DNA of 64,000 nt from Fidelibacterota bacterium (lineage in GTDB: Bacteria; Pseudomonadota; Alphaproteobacteria; Rhodospirillales; Rhodospirillaceae): NCBI GenBank assembly GCA_947472795.1, contig CANJBL010000003.1:184291-248290 (forward strand), in the 5' to 3' direction. The first letter of the stretch is position 1. The number at the start of each line of letters is the position of its first letter. Made by a program: the position numbers and the translations under genes. Positions 27,616 to 36,509 of this stretch are shown in pieces. Below the pieces are notes generated by a model. It worked only from the letters and a program-made list of their open reading frames with translations, was not told the DNA's origin and did not search any database.

Positions 27616-30453
27616 CTAATGTGCTTCGGCCCAGTTGGGGCCTACGCCAACATCCACCGTCAGCGGCACATCCAGGTGCGCAGCGGCTTCCATGACGGTC
27701 TTCACAACGGCTTTGGTCTTTGTCACCTCGGCATCAGGAACTTCAAAGACCAATTCATCATGAACCTGCAGCAGCATGTCCGCCGCAAGGTTCGCATCCT
27801 TCAAGGCTTGCGGCAGACGGATCATGGCCCGCTTGATGATATCGGCGGCCCCGCCCTGGATGGGTGCATTGATGGCCGCGCGCTCGGCGAAGCCGCGCAT
27901 GTTGGGGTTCTTGTCGCCGATGCCGGGAATGTAGACCCGCCGGCCGAAGAGCGTGCTGACGTAGCCCTGTTTGCGCGCCTGACTTTTGGTCTCTTCCATG
28001 TAGTCGCGGATCTCAGGGAACTTGGCGAAATAGGCGTTGATGTAATCCTGCGCTTCGCCGCGCGCGATGCCCAGTTGGCGGGCGAGGCCAAAACCCGAGA
28101 TGCCGTAGATGATGCCGAAGTTGATGGCTTTGGCGCGCCGGCGGATCATGGGGTCCATGCCGGCGATGGGCACGTCGAACATTTCCGAGGCCGTGGCGGC
28201 ATGAATGTCTTCGCCGTTCTTGAAGGCACGCTTCAAGCCTTTGACGTCGGCCACATGCGCCACAAGGCGCAGCTCGATCTGGCTGTAGTCGGCGGACACC
28301 AGCTTGCGCCCGGCGGGCGCGGTGAAGGCCGTGCGGATCTTGCGGCCATCCTCGGTGCGGATGGGGATGTTCTGCAAGTTGGGATCAATGGAGGAGAGGC
28401 GGCCCGTAGAGGCGATGGTCTGCGCGAAGCTGGTGTGCACGCGCCCTGTGTTCGGATTGATCTCTTCCATCAAAGAGTCGGTGTAGGTGCTCTTCAGTTT
28501 CGCCAGCTGGCGATAATCGAGCACGCGCGCCGGCAGGTCGTGCCCTTGCTCGGCCAGTTCCTCCAGCACTTCAGCGCCCGTGGCATAGGCGCCGGTCTTG
28601 CCTTTCTTGCCGCCCGCAAGGCTCATGCGTTCGAACAGGATCTCGCCCAGCTGTTTGGGCGAGTTCACATTGAAGGGCTCGCCGGCCAGCTTGTGAATCT
28701 CGGTTTCGAAGATGGCCATGCGCGTCGCAAAGTCGTGGCTGAGGCCCGCGAGGACTTTTTTATCGACCAGGATACCTTTGGCTTCCATGTCCTTCAGGAC
28801 GTGGATCAAGGGCCGGTCCATGGACTCATAGATGGACAGCAGATGCTCCTCACGCAGGCGCGGCTTCAGCAGCATATGTAAGCGGCGCGTGACATCGGCG
28901 TCCTCGGCAGCGTAGGCCGTGGCCTTGTCGAGCGCCACACGGTCGAAGGTGATCTGGTTCTTTCCCGTGCCGCAGACGTCGGAGAACTTGATGGTGTGGT
29001 AGCCGAGATGCAGCTCGGCCAGCTCGTCCATGCCGTGACCATGGGCGCCGCCCTCAAGATTGTAGGAGACCACGATGGTGTCATCGACGGGCGCAACTGC
29101 AATGCCTTCGCGCGCGAACACGTGCATGTCGAATTTGATGTTGTGGCCGATCTTGAGCACGTTGCGGTCTTCCAGCAGCGGCTTGAGAATGCGGATGGCG
29201 TCGGCCACTGGAATTTGCGGCGGCGCTTCTCTGTCGCCTGCCTCCCCGCCAAGATCAAGCGTGCCCTGTACGGCTGTTCCAACATGGCGCAACGGGATGT
29301 AGCAAGCCGCGCCCGGGACAATCGACAACGACACGCCGACCATTTTCGCGCGCATGGGATCGAGTCCGTCGGTCTCGGTATCGACGGCCACCCAGCCATT
29401 GGCGAAGGCTTCCTTCACCCAGCGTTCAAGTGCTGCGACGGTTTGAACGGTTTCGTAAACCCCCGCGCCGACAGGCTGAGCTTGCGGTACGGGTTTCGCA
29501 GGTGTGGCTTGGTTGCTCGCCGTCTCTCCGGCGAGTGGGATGGACTCTAACGTGCGCGCAGTTCCACCGAGCCGCGTGGTCACCTTGGTCATAAGGCTTT
29601 TGAAGCCTTGCGCCGCGATGAAGTTGAGCAGGGTGTCAGGGTCAGGTTCCTGCCACTTCAACTCCGCCAACGTGGTTTCCACCGGCACGTCATCCTTCAG
29701 CGTCACCAGCAGTTTAGAGACGCGCGCAAGCTCGGCATGCGCAATCAGATTTTCGCGGCGTTTGGGTTGTTTGATCTCACCGGCTTTCGCCAGCAGCGCT
29801 TCAAGGTCGCCGTAAAGGTTGATGAGTTCGGCGGCGGTTTTGATGCCGATGCCCGGCACACCCGGCACGTTGTCGGTAGCGTCGCCGGCCAGCGCCTGGA
29901 CCTCGATGACTTTGTCGGGCGGTACGCCGAACTTCTCCATCACCTGATCGGGACCGATGTCGCGGTTCTTCATGGGATCGCGCATGGCGACCCCGGGACG
30001 GATCAGCTGCATCAGGTCTTTGTCGGCGGAGATCACCACCACATCCACACCGGCCGTGACCGCGTGCTTGGCGTAGGTGGCGATGATATCGTCGGCCTCG
30101 AAACCCTCCATCTGGATGCACGGCACGTTGAAGGCGCGCGTGGCATCGTGGATCAGGGCGAACTGCGGGATCAGTTCTTCCGGCGGCGGTGGGCGGTGCG
30201 CCTTATACTCTTTGTAAATTTCGTTGCGGAATGTCTTGCGCTTGGCGTCGAACACCACGGCGATCAATTCCTCGACAGAATGATCACGCAGATCGTCCAA
30301 CAGCTTCATCAGCATGTTGCAAAAGCCATAGACGGCATTGACGGGTGTGCCGTCGGGCCGTGTCATAGGCGGCAGTGCGTGGAAGGCGCGGAAGATGTAA
30401 CCCGATCCGTCGATCAGGTAGACGCGCTTCGGCGTGGTTGCTGTGCCGGCCAT
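27616..30453 (-). CDS. polA: DNA polymerase I
   Basis: The protein has 945 residues from the ATG at 30453. The N-terminal 5'-3' exonuclease has IDGSGYIFRAFHALPP, EADDIIATYA, SADKDLMQL and a VPGVPGIGIKTA helix-hairpin-helix. The 3'-5' proofreading domain looks intact (VDTETDGLD, GHNIKFDMHVF, AYAAEDADVTRRL). The polymerase domain has motif A DYSQIELRLVAHVA, motif B RRAKAINFGIIYGIS and motif C QVHDELVFEV. It fills gaps and removes RNA primers. A frame extension to a TTG at 30480 is possible but less likely. Confidence 0.97.
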   Translation of the reverse strand: MAGTATTPKRVYLIDGSGYIFRAFHALPPMTRPDGTPVNAVYGFCNMLMKLLDDLRDHSVEELIAVVFDAKRKTFRNEIYKEYKAHRPPPPEELIPQFALIHDATRAFNVPCIQMEGFEADDIIATYAKHAVTAGVDVVVISADKDLMQLIRPGVAMRDPMKNRDIGPDQVMEKFGVPPDKVIEVQALAGDATDNVPGVPGIGIKTAAELINLYGDLEALLAKAGEIKQPKRRENLIAHAELARVSKLLVTLKDDVPVETTLAELKWQEPDPDTLLNFIAAQGFKSLMTKVTTRLGGTARTLESIPLAGETASNQATPAKPVPQAQPVGAGVYETVQTVAALERWVKEAFANGWVAVDTETDGLDPMRAKMVGVSLSIVPGAACYIPLRHVGTAVQGTLDLGGEAGDREAPPQIPVADAIRILKPLLEDRNVLKIGHNIKFDMHVFAREGIAVAPVDDTIVVSYNLEGGAHGHGMDELAELHLGYHTIKFSDVCGTGKNQITFDRVALDKATAYAAEDADVTRRLHMLLKPRLREEHLLSIYESMDRPLIHVLKDMEAKGILVDKKVLAGLSHDFATRMAIFETEIHKLAGEPFNVNSPKQLGEILFERMSLAGGKKGKTGAYATGAEVLEELAEQGHDLPARVLDYRQLAKLKSTYTDSLMEEINPNTGRVHTSFAQTIASTGRLSSIDPNLQNIPIRTEDGRKIRTAFTAPAGRKLVSADYSQIELRLVAHVADVKGLKRAFKNGEDIHAATASEMFDVPIAGMDPMIRRRAKAINFGIIYGISGFGLARQLGIARGEAQDYINAYFAKFPEIRDYMEETKSQARKQGYVSTLFGRRVYIPGIGDKNPNMRGFAERAAINAPIQGGAADIIKRAMIRLPQALKDANLAADMLLQVHDELVFEVPDAEVTKTKAVVKTVMEAAAHLDVPLTVDVGVGPNWAEAH

Positions 30454-30490
30454 TAGAGTTGCCGCGCGCGACCGCGCCAAATGCGGATCA

Positions 30491-30676
30491 TCAATGACCA
30501 GTGTGGGTTTTGGCGGTCTGGCTCAGGACATAATGGCGGCTGCAATAGGGGCATTCGATCTCGCCCACTTCGGGTTTGATCTGGAGATAGACCCGGGGAT
30601 GGCCCAGAGCGCCGCCGCCGCCGTCACAATTGACGGTGGTGGAGTCGGTTTTAATCGTCTCTGAAGGCTCGCTCAT
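30491..30676 (-). CDS. Zinc-finger domain protein (zf-CHCC, NDUFS6-like)
   Basis: The protein has 61 residues and contains HPRVYLQI followed by GEIECPYCSRHYVL, the CHCC zinc-binding pattern of the family related to the mitochondrial complex I accessory subunit NDUFS6. Alphaproteobacterial homologues are about this size. The gene stops 37 bases before polA starts on the same strand, so the two may be co-transcribed. Its promoter would lie in the 182-base divergent gap to the ABC ATPase gene. Confidence 0.85.
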   Translation of the reverse strand: MSEPSETIKTDSTTVNCDGGGGALGHPRVYLQIKPEVGEIECPYCSRHYVLSQTAKTHTGH

Positions 30677-30858
30677 GGTGTTGGTGTCCCGCCTGATGCC
30701 GCGCTGGTTTTTAGGGGCGTGTTATTAACCCTGTTTATGCGTCCCGGAGCCTAAGATTTCAAGGCCGGTGGCGGATTTCAAGGCCGATCCTCGGGCGATA
30801 AGGGCAGGGTACCGTTCTGTCATTGACCGGCGATTTCAGGGGGTGTTACCCAAAGCCC

Positions 30859-31863
30859 ATGGCTCAGAATCCAATGTCCCAAACACCCCTCGCGCCCAAA
30901 TTGCCTGACCTCGCGGTGGAAATCCGCGACGTCAATAAACTCTATGCAGGCGGCGGCAAACGCCCGGCCAAGCAGGCCCTCAGCAATTTCTCCCTGGAGA
31001 TTCCGCGCGGGTCCTTCTTCGGTCTCCTCGGTCCAAACGGCGCGGGCAAATCCACCATGATCAACATCATCGCCGGGCTGGTGCGTAAGACCTCCGGCAC
31101 AGTGAAGATCTGGGACTATGACATCGACACCCAGGAACGTCAGGCGCGCTGCGCCATCGGTGTGGTGCCGCAGGAACTGAACCTGGACCCGTTCTTCACG
31201 CCGGCTGAACTTCTGGAAGTGCAGGCGGGCTTGTACGGTGTTCCCAAGGCCGAGCGCCGCACCAAGGAAATTCTCGAGGTGGTGGGGCTTGCGGATAAGG
31301 CCAATGCTTACGCGCGGGCACTGTCGGGCGGCATGCGCCGCCGCCTGCTGATCGCCAAGGCTCTTGTGCATACGCCACCTGTCGTGGTGCTGGACGAGCC
31401 GACGGCGGGCGTGGATGTGGAATTGCGCCAGCATTTGTGGCGGCACATGAAGGAATTGAATGCGCGCGGCACCACGATCCTTTTGACCACACACTATCTG
31501 GAAGAAGCTGAAGAGCTTTGCGACCGCATCGCCATCATCAATCACGGGCAGCTGGTGGCATGCGACACCACGCGGGCGCTCTTACGCCGCATCGACAATA
31601 AAGCTGTGATCTTCACGCTGGCGCAACCGCTCACGGCGGTTCCTGAAGCGCTCGCGCGCTTCCATGCGACCCTGCAAAGCCCACAAGAGCTGCACGTCAA
31701 CTACCGCCCCAGCGACAACGCCATGCACGCCATCCTCGATGCCGTGCACGCCGCCAACCTTGCCGTCGCTGATATGCGCACGGAAGAAGTGGAGCTTGAG
31801 GATATTTTCCTGCAACTCACCGCAAGCCCCGCAACCGCAAGTCCGGCACAAGCGGCGCAATAG
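30859..31863 (+). CDS. ABC transporter ATP-binding protein (ABC-2 type)
   Basis: The cytoplasmic ATPase has 334 residues from the ATG at 30859. Walker A is GPNGAGKSTM, the Q-loop GVVPQELNL, the signature LSGGMRRRLLIAKAL, Walker B VVVLDEPTAGVD, and the switch His is in LLTTHYLEEAEEL. The C-terminal extension after residue 240 is typical of drug/polysaccharide-export (CcmA/NodI-like) ATPases. The usual ABC-2 permease gene does not follow; the next gene is a lipoprotein hydrolase. The start is uncertain because no good ribosome site precedes any of the three candidate start codons. Confidence 0.9.
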   Translation: MAQNPMSQTPLAPKLPDLAVEIRDVNKLYAGGGKRPAKQALSNFSLEIPRGSFFGLLGPNGAGKSTMINIIAGLVRKTSGTVKIWDYDIDTQERQARCAIGVVPQELNLDPFFTPAELLEVQAGLYGVPKAERRTKEILEVVGLADKANAYARALSGGMRRRLLIAKALVHTPPVVVLDEPTAGVDVELRQHLWRHMKELNARGTTILLTTHYLEEAEELCDRIAIINHGQLVACDTTRALLRRIDNKAVIFTLAQPLTAVPEALARFHATLQSPQELHVNYRPSDNAMHAILDAVHAANLAVADMRTEEVELEDIFLQLTASPATASPAQAAQ

Positions 31864-31882
31864 CAACGTGGATGAGCATAAA

Positions 31883-32914
31883 ATGCGGCGTGCGCTTTTG
31901 GTTTTTGCCGTCGGTTGTCTTCTCGCAGCCTGTGCGCCCAGCATCGCGCCGCCAGGCACGTCGAGCACCACGCCCCATCTGACAGACACGAGCTTCGTCA
32001 CGGCCGACGGACTCTCCCTCGCCGTGCGCCGCTGGCTGCCGGAAGGCCAAGAACCACGGGCGATCATTCTCGCCGTGCATGGTTTCAACGACTACAGCAA
32101 AGCCTTCGACAAGGTTCCGGGTGCTCCGGGTGTAGGGCCATATCTCGCCGGGCGTGGTTTCGCGGTTTTCGCCTACGATCAGCGCGGGTTCGGCAGGTCG
32201 CCCCATTTTGGTCTCTGGCCTGGCGGCGACACGATGGTCACCGACTTCGGCGATTTTGCGCGCGTGCTGAAAGCCATGTATCCACAGGTGCCGCTCTACG
32301 GCCTGGGCGAAAGCATGGGAGGTGCCGTCGTGATGACGGCGCTGGCGCAGTCAAACCCGCCGCCCCTCAACGGCGCGGTCCTCTCCGCTCCGGCTGTGTG
32401 GGCGCGCTCGACCATGCCGGTATTCTACCGTCCGACCTTATGGTTTGCCGCACATCTTATGCCGGCCTGGAAGCCGACGGGTGACAGCCTTGGGCGCATG
32501 GCCAGCGACAATATCGACATGCTCCGCGACAACGGGCGCGATCCGCTCTTCATCAAGCAGACACGCATCGATTCGGTCTATGGGCTCAGCAACCTGATGG
32601 ATCAGGCGTTGGCAGCGTCGCCCAGAATTACCGCGCCGGTGCTTTATCTTTATGGCCACCACGACCAGATCATTCCGCGCAAACCCACACGCGAAGCATT
32701 GGAGGCTCTGACTACGAAAGATCCGCAAGCTGTGCGGCCGGCCTACTATCCCAACGGCTGGCATATGCTTATGCGCGACAAACAAGCGCCGACGGTGCTC
32801 GAGGATATCGCGAGCTTTCTCGGCGACCCAGCGGCGCCCTTACCGTCGCGCGCCGATGTGGATGCCCTGCCGCGCCTTAACGCGACCCAAGGCCCCTGTC
32901 CGCCCTGTGATTAG
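31883..32914 (+). CDS. Alpha/beta hydrolase lipoprotein (monoacylglycerol lipase-like)
   Basis: The protein has 343 residues from the ATG at 31883. MRRALLVFAVGCLLAACAPS is a lipoprotein signal with lipobox LAAC, so the mature protein should be anchored to a membrane. The fold is that of serine aminopeptidase S33 / lysophospholipase: VHGFNDYSKAF oxyanion region, YDQRGFGRSPHFGLWPGG, nucleophile elbow GESMGG, acid in YGHHDQIIP, and His in NGWHMLMRD. It could release fatty acids from lysophospholipids or monoacylglycerol. It begins 20 bases after the ABC ATPase gene. A GTG at 31868 is an alternative start. Confidence 0.88.
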   Translation: MRRALLVFAVGCLLAACAPSIAPPGTSSTTPHLTDTSFVTADGLSLAVRRWLPEGQEPRAIILAVHGFNDYSKAFDKVPGAPGVGPYLAGRGFAVFAYDQRGFGRSPHFGLWPGGDTMVTDFGDFARVLKAMYPQVPLYGLGESMGGAVVMTALAQSNPPPLNGAVLSAPAVWARSTMPVFYRPTLWFAAHLMPAWKPTGDSLGRMASDNIDMLRDNGRDPLFIKQTRIDSVYGLSNLMDQALAASPRITAPVLYLYGHHDQIIPRKPTREALEALTTKDPQAVRPAYYPNGWHMLMRDKQAPTVLEDIASFLGDPAAPLPSRADVDALPRLNATQGPCPPCD

Positions 32915-32931
32915 ACGTACCATCGCGCCGT

Positions 32932-32960
32932 TTGCTCCGTGGCGGGCAATGTTCTAAATT
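32932..32960 (+). promoter_or_regulatory. Sigma70-type promoter for tRNA-Arg
   Basis: TTGCTC (32932-32937) and TAAATT (32955-32960) are spaced by 17 bases. The expected transcription start near 32967 is about 16 bases before the mature tRNA. Confidence 0.5.
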
Positions 32961-32982
32961 GCGCCGCGCCTGCAAATATTGC

Positions 32983-33059
32983 GTGCCCGTAGCTCAGCTG
33001 GATAGAGCGTCGCCCTCCGAAGGCGAAGGTCAGGGGTTCGACTCCCTTCGGGCACGCCA
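32983..33059 (+). tRNA. tRNA-Arg (anticodon CCG)
   Basis: The 77-base gene folds as a cloverleaf. Acceptor GTGCCCG (32983-32989) pairs with CGGGCAC (33049-33055). The D-arm is GCTC...GAGC and the anticodon stem TCGCC/GGCGA, with loop CTCCGAA placing CCG at 33017-33019. The T-arm is AGGGG-TTCGACT-CCCTT. Discriminator G and an encoded CCA end at 33059. It reads CGG codons. Confidence 0.97.
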
Positions 33060-33339
33060 ACGCCTCGCAGGGACGACAAGGCGGTTCTTGGGGCACATTC
33101 TTCCGACGCCGGTTTTGTATATTTTCTCGCCTTAAACGCCCATCGCGCGAAGGGCGCAACCAGCAGTTAAGGCCCGCCGTTTGCCTTGCCACCATACCGG
33201 TTTCTGTATAGGTTGAACGTCCGCTCTTAGGGGTCGGATAGGTATCCAACCTATTGGACAAAAAGGGCTTTGGGGACGCCGAGCGGAGTTCGATTGAAGA
33301 GCTCCGGCGAAGGACTCGGCCTGGTGGGACGATTAAGCG
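33060..33339 (+). promoter_or_regulatory. Leader region of the msh-like gene set
   Basis: These 280 bases follow the tRNA. ATAGGT (33238-33243) and ACCTAT (33249-33254) form a short inverted repeat that could be an operator. No clear -35/-10 pair was found, and nothing like a second tRNA or attachment-site duplicate is present. Confidence 0.35.
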
Positions 33340-34629
33340 ATGAGTGTGCTCTTCAAGGCCCTGCAAAAGGCCGAGAGAGAAAACGAACAGCGTCAAACAC
33401 CGGCTGGTGGCTTTGATGCCGGACGCCTTGCAGGCTCCGGTACCATCAAGCGCGCCGGTGGGCGCGGCATCAACTGGCGTGTCGCCGGGCTTGCCGCAAG
33501 CGGTGTGCTCGCTGTCGCCGTCGTTGGCGCATTCTTCCTCGCAGGTTCCGACACGGCTCTCGTAGGAACCGCACCGAAGCCGGCCACAGCAACGCCTGCC
33601 GTTCCCGGAACCACAGAATCCATTCCCGTCCTGCAACCTTCGCCCGGCGCGCCTGCGACCGTTGCTGCAGCGCCGGCGCAACCGGCATCTGCCACACCAC
33701 CAGCAGCCGTTGCGTCAGCCCCGCCACCAGCGGCAGAGCCGCAGCAAGTCGCGGCGGCGCCAGCTGCATCTCCGGTACCCGCTGCGCCGGAAGCGCAAGC
33801 ACCATCATCCGCCGCGCCGTCTTCGCCTGCCCCCGCCACGCAAGTAGCGCAGGCCCCCGCTACGCAAGTCGCGCAGGCCCCGGCTGCGCCTCCAGCTCCG
33901 AAAGCCCCCGTTGCCAAGCCGGCGCTGCAAGACGTCTCTGATCTGCCTGCAGACTCGCCTGCCCGCATGCTCAGCCCGCCGATCGCCGTGCAACGTGCGG
34001 AGTTTCAATTGGCCGGGGTGGGGCGCGCTGTTCAGGTGCGCGAAGTATCGCAGAACGCACAAAACAACGTCGGCGCTGGTTACGACGCCCTTGTGCACGG
34101 CTCCTATGACACGGCGTTGGGTTTTTACGACCGCGCGCTGAAGGATGAACCCACCAGCATTCTCGCGCAGCTCGGCCGCGCGGCGGCCTTGCAGAAAATG
34201 CACCGCAATGAAGAAGCGCACGCTGCTTACGAGAAAGTTCTCAAGGCCGAGCCCGACAACCGCGAAGCTTTGAGCAACATCACGGTCATTCTGGGCGAAA
34301 GTGCTCCGGCCGAAGCGTTGAACAAACTTCTCGACCTGGAGAAAGCGTATCCGGGCTTCAGTCCGGTGAAGGCCCAGATCGGGCTGACGTACGCAAAAAT
34401 GGGATCGATGCCGCCGGCGCTCGACTATTTGCGCCGCGCTGTGGCGTTGTCACCGGAATCCATCATGTATCAATACAACCTCGCGCTGGTGCTCGACCAT
34501 TTGGGGGAAAGCGATCAAGCGGTTTCGGTTTATGAAACGGTCTTGGCCTCGCTTTCCGGCGGCCGCGGGGCGCCCGAACTTTCAGCCAACGACATCGAAC
34601 GGCGAGTGCGTTACCTCCGCGTGCGCTGA
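33340..34629 (+). CDS. TPR protein of GspB/MshN type
   Basis: The protein has 429 residues. The N terminus MSVLFKALQKAERENEQ is the amphipathic cytoplasmic helix seen in GspB/MshN-type proteins of type II secretion and MSHA-like pili. One membrane helix (about 48-68) leads to a long Ala/Pro-rich linker (about 75-215) containing a tandem ATQVAQAP repeat. TPR units follow (GYDALVHGSYDTALGFYDRAL, LGRAAALQKMHRNEEAHAAYEKVL and others). It probably sits in the inner membrane with its TPR domain in the periplasm. It precedes the matching ATPase and a prepilin peptidase gene. Confidence 0.75.
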   Translation: MSVLFKALQKAERENEQRQTPAGGFDAGRLAGSGTIKRAGGRGINWRVAGLAASGVLAVAVVGAFFLAGSDTALVGTAPKPATATPAVPGTTESIPVLQPSPGAPATVAAAPAQPASATPPAAVASAPPPAAEPQQVAAAPAASPVPAAPEAQAPSSAAPSSPAPATQVAQAPATQVAQAPAAPPAPKAPVAKPALQDVSDLPADSPARMLSPPIAVQRAEFQLAGVGRAVQVREVSQNAQNNVGAGYDALVHGSYDTALGFYDRALKDEPTSILAQLGRAAALQKMHRNEEAHAAYEKVLKAEPDNREALSNITVILGESAPAEALNKLLDLEKAYPGFSPVKAQIGLTYAKMGSMPPALDYLRRAVALSPESIMYQYNLALVLDHLGESDQAVSVYETVLASLSGGRGAPELSANDIERRVRYLRVR

Positions 34630-34644
34630 CAAGGGCGTCAAGTC

Positions 34645-35679
34645 ATGCCGTATCTCGCGCATTTTGGGCTCAAGGAACATCCGTTCACTCTGACGCCCAA
34701 TACCAACCAGTATTTCCCCATCGACAAACATGTGGAGATCATCCAGTCGATTCAATTCGGCATTGCACGCAACACCGGGATCTTGAAAGTCGTCGGGGAT
34801 GTGGGCACCGGCAAGACCATGCTGTGCCGTCTTTTGTTGCGCAAATTGGTCGCCTCCAACGACGCCGTTGCCTATCTCAACGCGCCGCAAGTGGATCCCG
34901 AAAGCCTGGTTGGTTTGGTGTGCGCCGAATTCGGCCTGGAAGCCGGATCGCGCGCGCAAATGCTGCAAGCGCTGAATACATTCTTGCTGGAGCAACATGC
35001 GCTGGGCCGCAACGCCGTGCTGATTGTCGATGAAGCGCAGGCCCTGGGCCCCGCGGGCCTTGAAGCTGTGCGCTTGCTGTCGAACCTTGAAACCGAGCGC
35101 AACAAACTTTTGCAGATCGTCATGTTCGGCCAATCCGAACTCGACGAATTACTGCAGCGCTCCGACCTGCGTCAGATCAATCAGCGCATCGGCTTCTCGT
35201 TCAACACTGGTCCTCTCACTGTCGGTGAGGCGGTTCACTATATGCAGCACCGCGTGAAGATGAGCCGTGTCGATGGCATCGACTTTCCCATCTTCACCGA
35301 AGGCGCCATGGAACTGCTGGCGCAAAGCGCCAGCTTCGTGCCGCGTGTCATCAATATTCTTGCCGACAAGGCGCTTTTGGTGGCTTACGGCGAAGGCGCC
35401 ATTCAGGTTGGCGAAAAACACGCTGAAGGCGCCATCGATGATTCACCGCAGCTTGCCAAGCCCGTCGGGTTGCAGCGGCGCTGGGTGCGCCACGCTGCCA
35501 CAGCGGTGATTGGGTTGGCCGCGGCGGCTGTCTTTGTCCTTGTGTTGCTGCATCCGGCGGCACAGCAGTGGACCAGGAACATGCTCGTACACTTGCGTGC
35601 TCCTGTTTCGACCCCGGCTGCGGATGCATCGGTTCCGATGCCGGCGGACCGTTCCGCCTCCGCAGGCGCAACGCCCTAA
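34645..35679 (+). CDS. ExeA/GspA/MshM-type AAA ATPase
   Basis: The protein has 344 residues. It opens with LAHFGLKEHPFTLTPNTNQYFP, the typical ExeA/MshM start, followed by Walker A GDVGTGKTMLCRLL, Walker B VLIVDEAQAL, and a sensor region NQRIGFSFNTGPL. A membrane helix (AATAVIGLAAAAVFVLVLL, about 288-306) near the C terminus is followed by a short periplasmic tail. In type II secretion and MSHA systems this ATPase cooperates with the GspB/MshN partner in secretin assembly. The partner gene lies 15 bases upstream. Confidence 0.85.
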   Translation: MPYLAHFGLKEHPFTLTPNTNQYFPIDKHVEIIQSIQFGIARNTGILKVVGDVGTGKTMLCRLLLRKLVASNDAVAYLNAPQVDPESLVGLVCAEFGLEAGSRAQMLQALNTFLLEQHALGRNAVLIVDEAQALGPAGLEAVRLLSNLETERNKLLQIVMFGQSELDELLQRSDLRQINQRIGFSFNTGPLTVGEAVHYMQHRVKMSRVDGIDFPIFTEGAMELLAQSASFVPRVINILADKALLVAYGEGAIQVGEKHAEGAIDDSPQLAKPVGLQRRWVRHAATAVIGLAAAAVFVLVLLHPAAQQWTRNMLVHLRAPVSTPAADASVPMPADRSASAGATP

Positions 35680-35682
35680 GCC

Positions 35683-36450
35683 ATGGGGCCAAACACCCCG
35701 CTGATTCCGGTGCTTGCCGTCTTCGGCCTTGTCTTCGGCAGTTTTACCACCGCGCTTTCCTATCGCCTTCCAAAGCACCAAAGCATCGCGCGCGGCAGGT
35801 CGAAATGCGCGGCCTGCGGTCATGAACTTGGGCCTGCGGATCTTATTCCGGTTGCGTCGTGGGTCGTGCATGGCGGGAAATGCCGCTATTGCCGCGCCAA
35901 AATTTCAGCGCGCTATCCCGCCATCGAACTTATGACGATGGGGCTTTTCGTGGCTGCCGGCATGCTTGTTCCGGACATGAACCACTTGCTCGTTCTGCTG
36001 GCGATGAGCCCCATCATGGTGGCGCTGGCTGTCACGGACCTTGAGCACAAACGTCTGCCAAACGCATTGTTGTTTGTTCTCACCGCACTCGCGCTGCTGT
36101 GGCGAGGGACCGGCGACGGCGATGTTGTCACCGGCTCTCTCACGGCGGTATTGGCCTTCGCTGCGCTACAGGCTCTCGATGCGCTGGTGCGCAAAGGCTT
36201 CCATCGGCCCGGCTTAGGTATGGGTGACGCGAAACTACTGGCGCTGGCGGGTTTGGCGCTCTCTGTTCAGGGATTTCTGGTTTTTATGCTGCTCGCCGGC
36301 ATCCTCGGCAGTCTGTGGGGCGCCTTGTGGCGTTGGAGGAAAGGCGAGGGTGGGTTCGCCTTTGCACCTATGGTTGTCATGGCTCTGTGGATAAGTCTGG
36401 CGGTGCCTGAAGATGTGCTTCAAAGCATTGTTACATTTTCCTCACGTTAA
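35683..36450 (+). CDS. pilD: Prepilin peptidase (type IV leader peptidase)
   Basis: The integral membrane aspartyl protease has 255 residues. It cleaves prepilin leaders and usually N-methylates them. The N terminus GLVFGSFTTALSYRLP and the tetra-cysteine zinc loop CAACGHELGPADLIPVASW...CRYCRAKIS are the methyltransferase-type domain. The catalytic aspartates are in VTDLEHKRLPN and in GMGDAKLLALAGL. It starts 3 bases after the ATPase gene. No pilin, secretin or GspE-like gene is visible in the window, so its substrates lie elsewhere. Confidence 0.93.
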   Translation: MGPNTPLIPVLAVFGLVFGSFTTALSYRLPKHQSIARGRSKCAACGHELGPADLIPVASWVVHGGKCRYCRAKISARYPAIELMTMGLFVAAGMLVPDMNHLLVLLAMSPIMVALAVTDLEHKRLPNALLFVLTALALLWRGTGDGDVVTGSLTAVLAFAALQALDALVRKGFHRPGLGMGDAKLLALAGLALSVQGFLVFMLLAGILGSLWGALWRWRKGEGGFAFAPMVVMALWISLAVPEDVLQSIVTFSSR

Positions 36451-36509
36451 GCCCGAAAGGCGCGCGCACCGCCGCCATTGAGTGTAGTAAACGGGCTGCC
36501 GCGTCTGCT

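Noticed and set aside
26554..28881. 775-residue open frame antisense to polA and the hydrolase
   Set aside because: It overlaps polA and the hydrolase, both well supported, and has no recognisable domain.
32983..33339. tRNA-Arg as the attachment site of an integrated island
   Set aside because: No integrase gene or direct repeat of the tRNA 3' end was seen nearby, and downstream genes have ordinary composition.
33780..33900. Tandem repeat as a possible CRISPR or satellite
   Set aside because: The repetition is an in-frame Ala/Pro/Gln linker of the MshN-like protein; there are no spacers or regular repeats. No CRISPR array was found anywhere in the window.
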